Shown: positions 24,477 to 29,943 of the stretch, one piece after another
Numbering within the stretch: position 1 is the first letter of the stretch
How the letters are laid out: the number at the start of each line of letters is the position of its first letter
Source of the DNA: Nonlabens sp.
GTDB taxonomy: Bacteria > Bacteroidota > Bacteroidia > Flavobacteriales > Flavobacteriaceae
Length of the DNA stretch: 29,943 nucleotides
Direction: 5' to 3'
Assembly: GCA_023301395.1 (NCBI GenBank)
Contig: JALZUY010000313.1
Location: forward strand, 1 to 29,943
The notes under the pieces: model-generated
Told to the model about the DNA's origin: nothing
The model's database searches: none
Seen by the model: only the letters and a program-made list of their open reading frames with translations
Made by a program: the position numbers and the translations under genes

Positions 24477-25786
24477 TGGGAACATTCATTATAGAAGGTG
24501 GGCACCAATTAAAGGGTGATATTCAACCACAAGGAGCAAAGAACGAAGCGTTACAAATCCTTTGTGCTGTGCTACTTACAGATCAACCAGTACGTATTAA
24601 TAACGTACCAGATATTATTGATGTCAATAAACTCATCTCGTTATTAAACAATCTAGGTGTTAAAGTGACTAAGAATGGTCCTGAGTCATACACTTTTCAA
24701 GCAGACCAAGTAGATCTTGACTTCTTACAGTCTGAGGATTATAAAGTTCAAGGTCGTGGACTGAGAGGTTCTATAATGTTAGTAGGTCCATTACTTGCTC
24801 GATTTGGAAAAGGATATATTCCACGTCCAGGTGGTGATAAAATAGGTCGTAGAAGATTAGATACTCACTTTGAAGGTTTTATCAAACTAGGAGCAAAATT
24901 TAGATACAATAAAGAAGAATATTTCTATGGTGTTGAGGCAGACGAGTTACATGGAACTTATATGTTACTCGATGAAGCATCAGTTACAGGAACGGCAAAT
25001 ATTGTAATGGCTGCTGTAATGGCAACAGGTGAAACTACTATTTATAACGCGGCATGTGAGCCTTATTTACAGCAATTATGTAAGATGCTCGTGAGAATGG
25101 GAGCTGATATTAAAGGAATAGGTTCGAACATGTTAACCATAAACGGTGTTAAGAAACTAGGAGGAACCACGCATACTATTCTTCCAGACATGATTGAAAT
25201 AGGTAGCTGGATAGGCCTTGCTGCAATGACTAAAAGTGAAGTAACTATTAAAAACGTAGCTTTTGATGAGTTGGGTATTATACCAGACACTTTTAGAAAA
25301 TTAGGGATTACTATAGAGCGTAAAGGAGATGATATTTATATCCCAGCTCACAAGGAAGGTTATGAAATTCAAAACTATATAGATGGTTCTATTCTTACTA
25401 TTGCAGATGCGCCATGGCCAGGATTCACGCCAGATTTATTAAGTATCATTCTAGTTGTAGCAACACAAGCAAAAGGTAGTGTGCTGATCCATCAAAAAAT
25501 GTTTGAGAGCAGATTATTCTTTGTAGATAAACTCATAGATATGGGTGCGAAAATTATTCTTTGTGATCCACATAGAGCAAGTGTACAAGGTCATGATTTT
25601 AAGTCAAACTTGAAAGCTACTACCATGACATCACCAGATATACGAGCTGGTATTTCCCTACTTATTGCAGCACTTAGTGCAAAAGGAACAAGTACGATAC
25701 ATAATATAGAACAAATAGATCGTGGTTATCAAAATATAGATACGCGATTGAAAAAAATAGGAGCAAAAATAGAACGTCTAGCTTAA
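24476..25786 (+). CDS. murA: UDP-N-acetylglucosamine 1-carboxyvinyltransferase
   Basis: This 436-residue cytoplasmic enzyme adds enolpyruvate from PEP to UDP-GlcNAc, the first committed step of peptidoglycan synthesis. The conserved Lys22-Asn23 lies in PQGAKNEALQ. DAPWPGFTPDLLS holds the catalytic Asp (Asp305 in E. coli), and SPDIRAGISLLIAALSAKG holds the Arg near the C-terminus. The active-site loop reads RPGGDKIGRRRLDTH, so the Cys115 of E. coli is Asp121 here. Such Asp-type MurA enzymes, as in mycobacteria and chlamydiae, are active but cannot be alkylated by fosfomycin. It appears to be a single-gene unit, between the DUF4290 terminator and a long hairpin terminator. Confidence 0.97.
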   Translation: MGTFIIEGGHQLKGDIQPQGAKNEALQILCAVLLTDQPVRINNVPDIIDVNKLISLLNNLGVKVTKNGPESYTFQADQVDLDFLQSEDYKVQGRGLRGSIMLVGPLLARFGKGYIPRPGGDKIGRRRLDTHFEGFIKLGAKFRYNKEEYFYGVEADELHGTYMLLDEASVTGTANIVMAAVMATGETTIYNAACEPYLQQLCKMLVRMGADIKGIGSNMLTINGVKKLGGTTHTILPDMIEIGSWIGLAAMTKSEVTIKNVAFDELGIIPDTFRKLGITIERKGDDIYIPAHKEGYEIQNYIDGSILTIADAPWPGFTPDLLSIILVVATQAKGSVLIHQKMFESRLFFVDKLIDMGAKIILCDPHRASVQGHDFKSNLKATTMTSPDIRAGISLLIAALSAKGTSTIHNIEQIDRGYQNIDTRLKKIGAKIERLA

Positions 25787-25800
25787 AATTTTCTATTCAT

Positions 25801-25849
25801 ATGTTTTGATATACGCTTCTGCGGAAGCGTATATCAAAACATTTTTTTC
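25801..25849. terminator. Long-stem terminator carrying a palindrome variant (copy 6)
   Basis: The arms ATGTTTTGATATACGCTTC (25801-25819) and its exact complement (25824-25842) form a 19-base-pair stem with a TGCG loop, followed by six T's. The centre, TACGCTTCTGCGGAAGCGTA (25813-25832), is a variant of the window-wide palindrome, so a repeat copy seems to have become part of the murA terminator. Confidence 0.85.
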
Positions 25850-25911
25850 TTTAAATCATAATTAAGTCTAAAAGACAGCGTTTTAGGCAAGACTTTTGCT
25901 AGATTTAAATT

Positions 25912-26520
25912 ATGAAGAATTTTATCTTAATTGTGTTAGTACTTTCGAGCCTATTTATGAGTGCTCAAGAAATACCTAGATCAACAAGTCGTACAATAGC
26001 ACCAGTACCATCTGGAACAAATACGAGTGGTTCAATGTTATTTCCTAATAGTACTGAGAAAAAGACTTATGTAAGACCTAGTGAAACTCCTACTATTGAT
26101 TTAACACAAAAAACAGACCTAATTGATCCAGGAGCACGTTTTAATGGTCAAAAATTTAAAAGTGATGCTGCACCTGTTAATTTTGTAAACGATACTTATT
26201 TAGGAGAGATAAGAACTGGTAAGGCCACTTTGCAAATGACGCTTTGGGATCCTAGACTTGAAGATGGCGACCGAGTTCGTATATGGTTAAATGATAAGAT
26301 TTTAATCAAAGACATGTACTTGACTAATGCTGCTCAAGGTTTTCCAATTCCATTAGTTCAAGGTTTCAATAAAATAGAGGTAGAGGCTTTAAATCAAGGA
26401 TACTCAGCACCTAACACCTCTGGAATTGTTATACGTGATGATGAAGGAAACGTAATGGAACAAAAAATATGTATGATTAACGCTGGTGTAAAATCACTTT
26501 TAATCGTTATCAAAGAGTAA
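25912..26520 (+). CDS. Small secreted protein of unknown function
   Basis: This 202-residue protein has a signal peptide (MKNFILIVLVLSSLFMSAQ, likely cut after Ala18). A Ser/Thr/Pro-rich linker extends to about residue 60. A compact domain of about 120 residues follows (FVNDTYLGEIRTGKATLQMTLWDPRLEDGDRVRIWLND), which looks like a beta-sandwich. I do not recognise a named family. Its end overlaps the convergent pseudouridine synthase gene by 21 bases. No lipobox or T9SS sorting signal is present, so it is probably periplasmic. Confidence 0.8.
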   Translation: MKNFILIVLVLSSLFMSAQEIPRSTSRTIAPVPSGTNTSGSMLFPNSTEKKTYVRPSETPTIDLTQKTDLIDPGARFNGQKFKSDAAPVNFVNDTYLGEIRTGKATLQMTLWDPRLEDGDRVRIWLNDKILIKDMYLTNAAQGFPIPLVQGFNKIEVEALNQGYSAPNTSGIVIRDDEGNVMEQKICMINAGVKSLLIVIKE

Positions 26521-27099
26521 TTCTCTCAATTTATTATCATCAATTTCCATAACAGTTTCACCATTTAAAGATGCAACGTTAAATGGTCCTATCCTTATTC
26601 TTGCAAGACGCAACGTAGGAAACCCCACAATATTAGTCATTTTTCTAACCTGCCTAAATTTACCTTCACTTAAGCTCACACTTACCCATGAAGTAGGTCC
26701 ATGGCGATCATCTCTTATTTTTTGTTTAGTTGCTGGTAATATAGGAGCATTACTTAAGACATGAACATGACATGGTTTAGTGTCATAAGTAGCGCCATTA
26801 ATACTTATAGAAACACCTTTTTCTAGTTGTTGAGTCGCTTCTAGAGTCATTATTCCATCTACTTGTGCTGCATATTCTTTATCAACTTTACCAGATTTAT
26901 TGACATGATTACTTAATAATCCATCAGTGGTGATGAGTAATAAACCTTCAGAATGTTCATCGAGTCTACCTACAGACATTGCTCCGACGGGAAAATCATA
27001 AAGATCACCTAAGAAATTCTTATTTTTTTGATGCCTATCATTTGTCATGAACTGGCTCAACATGCGATAAGGCTTATAGATTAAGAAATGTCTATGCAT
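26500..27099 (-). CDS. rluE: rRNA large-subunit pseudouridine synthase, RluE-like
   Basis: This 199-residue enzyme of the RsuA/RluE group has the family's start FLIYKPYRMLSQF and catalytic Asp47 in VGRLDEHSEGLLLITTDG. VDKEYAAQVDG and EGKFRQVRKMTNIVGFPTLRLARIRIGPF form the substrate-binding strands. It lacks an N-terminal S4 domain, as does E. coli RluE, which modifies U2457 of 23S rRNA. The target in this organism is inferred from similarity. It overlaps the gene upstream of it tail to tail and is divergent from the thioredoxin-fold lipoprotein gene. Confidence 0.9.
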   Translation of the reverse strand: MHRHFLIYKPYRMLSQFMTNDRHQKNKNFLGDLYDFPVGAMSVGRLDEHSEGLLLITTDGLLSNHVNKSGKVDKEYAAQVDGIMTLEATQQLEKGVSISINGATYDTKPCHVHVLSNAPILPATKQKIRDDRHGPTSWVSVSLSEGKFRQVRKMTNIVGFPTLRLARIRIGPFNVASLNGETVMEIDDNKLRELLFDND

Positions 27100-27103
27100 A
27101 TTG

Positions 27104-27135
27104 CAAAAATGCAGATTTATAAAGTAACGTTACAA
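27104..27135 (-). promoter_or_regulatory. Candidate promoter of the RluE-like gene
   Basis: On the - strand TTG (27135-27133), 21 bases and CATTTTTG (27111-27104) match the consensus with one mismatch in the -7 box. A GTAACGTTAC palindrome (27124-27133) lies in the spacer. The -7 box ends five bases before the ATG, so the transcript would be almost leaderless. Confidence 0.4.
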
Positions 27136-27181
27136 TTTTAACCTATTAACTTTCTGTGATAATAATGTACTAACATTGCAT

Positions 27182-28396
27182 ATGAAATATTTTATAATTC
27201 TCTTACTGGTAATGTTAACTAGCTGTCAAACTAAAGAATCTTCTACATTGAAAAATGGAGTCTGGCGATTAACTCTTGATTTAGGAAACGGAAAGGAGTT
27301 ACCAGTTCAATTAATAGTGGATAATTCAAAAAATATAACAATCATTAATGATCAAGAAGAGATTCTTGTTACTGATATTAATATAATGGGTGATTCTATT
27401 ACTTTTCGACCACCAATTTTTGAAGGCGTTTTCAAAGGAGTATTTTTAGGAGACCAACTTATTCAAGGAGATTTCATAAAACCTAGTTTAGATCGGGTAG
27501 TGAAATTCACAATGACTTATGGTAATAACTATAGATTTAAAACTACAACTAAAGAATCTACCACAAATATTACAGGAAAGTGGGAAACCGTTTTTAGTCC
27601 CAATAAGGAAGCAGATCGTTATATAGCTCAAGGAATATTTAAACAAGTAGGTGAACATATCACAGGAACTTTTAGAACCACAACCGGTGATTATCGTTAC
27701 CTGGATGGAGTAATAGAAAATAATAAAATCAAGCTATCCACTTTTGATGGAGCACATGCTTTTCTATTTGAAGCTACTGTTACAGATTCAACTATGAATG
27801 GTACTTTTTATAGTGGAAATCACTGGCAAGAACCTTTTACAGCAGTTTTAAATAATCAATATGAATTACCAGATGCAACTCAACTTACTTATTTAAAAGA
27901 TGGATATGATCGCCTAGATTTCAGTTTCAAAGATGAAACTGGCAAGATGGTTTCATTGAGTGATGCCCAATATCAAAATAAAGTAGTGCTTGTCCAATTA
28001 TTAGGTTCATGGTGTCCTAATTGTATGGAAGAGTCAAAATTCTATGTAGATTACTTGAATAATAATTCTAATGAAAATCTAGAAATTATAGGAATAGCAT
28101 TTGAATATGCACGGACTGAGGAGAAGGCATTTCAATCTATCAAACGACTCAAAAATAACTTAGAAATTCCATATCCTATTGTTCTTGCTCAATATGGAGA
28201 TGTAAATAAGCAAACAGCACAGGAAAAACTACCTATGCTTAATCACATTCTATCATATCCTACCACTATTTATATAGATAAAAAAGGAATAGTAAGACGT
28301 ATACATACTGGTTTTAATGGAAAAGCAACAGGAACTGCTCATGAAAAATTTAAAGATGATTTCAATCTTTTTTTAAATTCTTTACTTGTTGAGTAA
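27182..28396 (+). CDS. TlpA-family thioredoxin-fold lipoprotein
   Basis: This 404-residue protein has a lipoprotein signal (MKYFIILLLVMLTSC, lipidated Cys15). A beta-rich N-terminal domain (about 25-225) has paired repeats such as GVWRLTLDLGNGKELPVQLIV and ITGKWETVFSP...GTFRTTTGDYRYLDGV. A C-terminal TlpA/AhpC-like domain (about 245-400) carries the redox pair Cys278-Cys281 in GSWCPNCMEES and cis-Pro in LSYPTTIYIDKKG. Such proteins reduce disulfides or act in cytochrome maturation at the periplasmic side of the membrane; the partner is unknown. I use ATG 27182 because the lipoprotein signal starts there, rather than the TTG two codons earlier. Confidence 0.9.
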   Translation: MKYFIILLLVMLTSCQTKESSTLKNGVWRLTLDLGNGKELPVQLIVDNSKNITIINDQEEILVTDINIMGDSITFRPPIFEGVFKGVFLGDQLIQGDFIKPSLDRVVKFTMTYGNNYRFKTTTKESTTNITGKWETVFSPNKEADRYIAQGIFKQVGEHITGTFRTTTGDYRYLDGVIENNKIKLSTFDGAHAFLFEATVTDSTMNGTFYSGNHWQEPFTAVLNNQYELPDATQLTYLKDGYDRLDFSFKDETGKMVSLSDAQYQNKVVLVQLLGSWCPNCMEESKFYVDYLNNNSNENLEIIGIAFEYARTEEKAFQSIKRLKNNLEIPYPIVLAQYGDVNKQTAQEKLPMLNHILSYPTTIYIDKKGIVRRIHTGFNGKATGTAHEKFKDDFNLFLNSLLVE

Positions 28397-28493
28397 ATAT
28401 CCATCGGGAACGCAGGTATTTCAATTGACGTAAAGTGTCTTTTATATAAGCTTCAAGCTCTGGATTTTCAAATCGTCTTTTTTTCATATTCAT
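28362..28493 (-). CDS. 43-residue basic ORF coupled to the upstream lipoprotein gene
   Basis: The sequence starts MNMKKRRFENPELEAYIKD and ends QQVKNLKKD; a second ATG at 28487 would shorten it by two residues. It is rich in Lys, Arg and Leu and should form a charged amphipathic helix, with no membrane segment. Its ATG overlaps the lipoprotein's stop as TAATG, an arrangement that favours re-initiation. Its last 35 bases overlap, on the opposite strand, the end of the TlpA-like gene. No family is recognised. It could be a chance ORF, but the tight coupling and protein-like start make it plausible. Confidence 0.5.
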   Translation of the reverse strand: MNMKKRRFENPELEAYIKDTLRQLKYLRSRWIFTQQVKNLKKD

Positions 28494-29110
28494 TATTTTT
28501 TAGTCGGTTTATACACTTTTCTGTATTTATGAGTACTACCATTTAAGAACATAACCAGCATTGCAGCGCCTGATTTATGATTATTAACGTCCAATACAAG
28601 GTGTCCATCAATAGATTTTGTTAATCTTGTTTTTTTAATATCTAGAGCTCCAAAAATATATGGGATTAGTAAGAATTGAATATTCTTATTCTTAAGATAT
28701 AAGTATCCATCTTTTTTTAATTTAGTTTTTATGATACGTTCTCTAAAAACCTTACCGTTTTCTAAATAGTTTACTTTCAATTCTTTTGAATTTAAAATCT
28801 TTAGTTCTACGCTATAAAATTTAAGAGTATCCAGTTTTAAAGTATCCTTAATGAGTTTACGATCTATTTCAGTTAAAAAATTCTGATAGCGCCATATTTG
28901 ATTACCTGTTTCCATAGCAATACTGTCATATTTTGCAGAAACTATTTTATAGGTGCCGTTAATATTTGAAATATTACTTTCATTTAGTGGATGTGGATTT
29001 AATAACTCTTTATCAAAAGAAGCACAACTTTGTAAGAGCATTACGAGAATCAATATGATATAGTAATTATATTTTTTTATTACGAAATTGATAATCTGTG
29101 ATAATATCAT
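28493..29110 (-). CDS. Lipoprotein of unknown function
   Basis: This 205-residue protein has a hydrophobic N-terminal stretch and a lipobox ending in Cys29 (ILVMLLQSC). The mature part begins with a short linker, then NGTYKIVSAKYDSIAMETGNQIW and several beta-strand-like segments with many Lys and Leu residues. I recognise no named family. The ATG at 29110 is the only one that gives a complete signal sequence. The gene is followed directly, in a TAATG overlap, by the 43-residue ORF. Local AT content is high. Confidence 0.75.
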   Translation of the reverse strand: MILSQIINFVIKKYNYYIILILVMLLQSCASFDKELLNPHPLNESNISNINGTYKIVSAKYDSIAMETGNQIWRYQNFLTEIDRKLIKDTLKLDTLKFYSVELKILNSKELKVNYLENGKVFRERIIKTKLKKDGYLYLKNKNIQFLLIPYIFGALDIKKTRLTKSIDGHLVLDVNNHKSGAAMLVMFLNGSTHKYRKVYKPTKK

Positions 29111-29228
29111 TTTAAATGTTTTAAGGCTTTTAAATGCTTGATTGATGATTCAAATTTATTATGATTATCACATTTATATATGTGGAATATGAGAATGTAG
29201 TATCTTTATTTTGTGAAAATCACAAATT

Positions 29229-29943
29229 ATGGAATTACAAGAGTTGATTATTAGACGCTTTCGCGAAAGCGTACCGCATACAAAATCATTTATTCAATAC
29301 ATGGCCGACGTGCTAGAGATAAGCTATGACGCTGCTTATCGCAGGTTGCAAGGAAAAGCAAAACTAGAAATAGAAGAAGCGATGACTCTCGCTAGAGTAG
29401 GTGAGTTCTCCCTAGATCATATTATGACTGCAAACCAGCAGTTGACTGCTCTAGGTACTGCGACTAAATCTATAAATTCACTGGAAAGTCTCGAAGCTTA
29501 TTTCAAGGAGATGGAAGTCAATCTTAAAGCAGCTGGTAAGGATAGTGTGCAATGGATTTATAGTGCAAAGGATATTCCTGTTTTCCATCATTTTAATGAT
29601 TCTGTTCTTGGGAGATTTAAGTTTTATGTATGGATGCATTTACTAGATGATTCTATGGAAGGAAAGCGCTTTGCCGATTTTCATTTACCGCTATCTATCA
29701 AAGAACAAATTAAGAGAAATAGAGTTCTTTTTGAACAATATGATCGTGTTGAAATATGGAATGACACTACTATTTCTAGTAGTTTACAGCAAATTCATTT
29801 TTATCACGAGGCTGGATATATTGATCACGATACGGCACTGATTTTATGCGAGGATTTGAGGAAATTGCTCAAGAAAACAGCATCGGATCTATTAACGGAA
29901 TCCTATAACATTTACTATCATGAATTATTACTCATGAGTAATA
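29229..29943 (+). CDS. Flavobacterial HTH regulator, N-terminal part (3' end outside window)
   Basis: The frame from the ATG at 29229 stays open to the window edge (238 codons). It starts MELQELIIRRFRES. A helix-turn-helix then spans about residues 20-60 (SFIQYMADVLEISYDAAYRRLQGKAKLEIEEAMTLARVGEFS). A long helical region with a likely sensory role follows (YSAKDIPVFHHFND, RFKFYVWMHLLDDSMEGKRF). I recall this layout in a flavobacterial family of BetR-like or Cro-type regulators; no target is known. Codons 10-14 (RFRES) are encoded by a perfect 18-base copy of the palindrome. A -7-like TTATTTTG (29206-29213, one mismatch) precedes it. Confidence 0.8.
   Translation, partial: MELQELIIRRFRESVPHTKSFIQYMADVLEISYDAAYRRLQGKAKLEIEEAMTLARVGEFSLDHIMTANQQLTALGTATKSINSLESLEAYFKEMEVNLKAAGKDSVQWIYSAKDIPVFHHFNDSVLGRFKFYVWMHLLDDSMEGKRFADFHLPLSIKEQIKRNRVLFEQYDRVEIWNDTTISSSLQQIHFYHEAGYIDHDTALILCEDLRKLLKKTASDLLTESYNIYYHELLLMSN
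29255..29272. repeat. Palindrome family copy 7, perfect, at the start of the HTH regulator
   Basis: ACGCTTTCGCGAAAGCGT is a perfect 18-base palindrome, the longest exact one in the window after the AT-rich site at murA and the terminator stem at 25801. It covers codons 10-14 of the regulator. Confidence 0.92.

Noticed and set aside
29647..29841. 64-codon open frame near the right edge
   Set aside because: It is a shadow of the regulator gene, whose frame from 29229 is open to the window end and encodes a clear helix-turn-helix protein.

Overview
The window looks like chromosomal DNA from a marine-type member of the Flavobacteriaceae (Bacteroidota). This rests on several independent signs. 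The DNA is AT-rich. Start codons lack Shine-Dalgarno sequences. Several genes carry a TTG / TAnnTTTG promoter. There is a type IX secretion (T9SS) C-terminal sorting domain, and there are families largely confined to Bacteroidota (DUF4290, the flavobacterial START-like protein). The genus cannot be fixed from this sequence alone. No insertion sequence, prophage, CRISPR array or rRNA operon is visible; the region reads as ordinary core genome with some accessory surface genes.

Layout. 1-3209 is a + strand envelope/polysaccharide operon: the end of a YfhO-like membrane protein, a glycosyltransferase and a Wzx/MATE-like flippase. 3264-4538 (-) is a secreted protein with a very basic Ser/Thr/Arg tail, preceded by an excellent sigma-54 type promoter. 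4716-5420 (-) is a LytTR response regulator. 5625-6734 is the rpsF-rpsR-rplI ribosomal operon. 6803-9058 holds a DUF6495-like protein, ogt and an orphan MacB-type permease. 9184-10566 is hisS. 10624-15972 (-) is a 1782-residue T9SS-secreted multidomain surface protein. 16192-17205 is a LacI-type regulator, followed by a tRNA-Met(CAT) gene on the - strand. 17454-19717 holds a START-like protein, a class IV aminotransferase, YqgE and HU. 19865-23233 (-) is an overlapping ATPase-recQ-fmt operon. 23306-25786 is DUF493, DUF4290 and murA. 25912-29110 holds a small secreted protein, an RluE-type pseudouridine synthase, a thioredoxin-fold lipoprotein, another lipoprotein and a 43-residue ORF coupled to it. 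The right edge cuts a DNA-binding regulator.

The most striking unexplained signal is a palindrome family, TACGCTTTCGCGAAAGCGTA and variants, found seven times in 30 kb. Five copies lie inside unrelated genes, and three of these are read in the same register as Arg-Phe-Arg-Glu-Ser. The copies look like substitutions within conserved protein positions rather than insertions, which recalls the HIP1 octamer of cyanobacteria. Other points worth a second look are the sigma-54 promoter, a 26-bp perfect palindrome ending on the murA start codon, Asp in place of the fosfomycin-target Cys in MurA, an inverted T-loop pair (A54/U58) in the tRNA, and the 43-residue ORF in a TAATG stop-start overlap. No gene-less stretch exceeds 300 bases.
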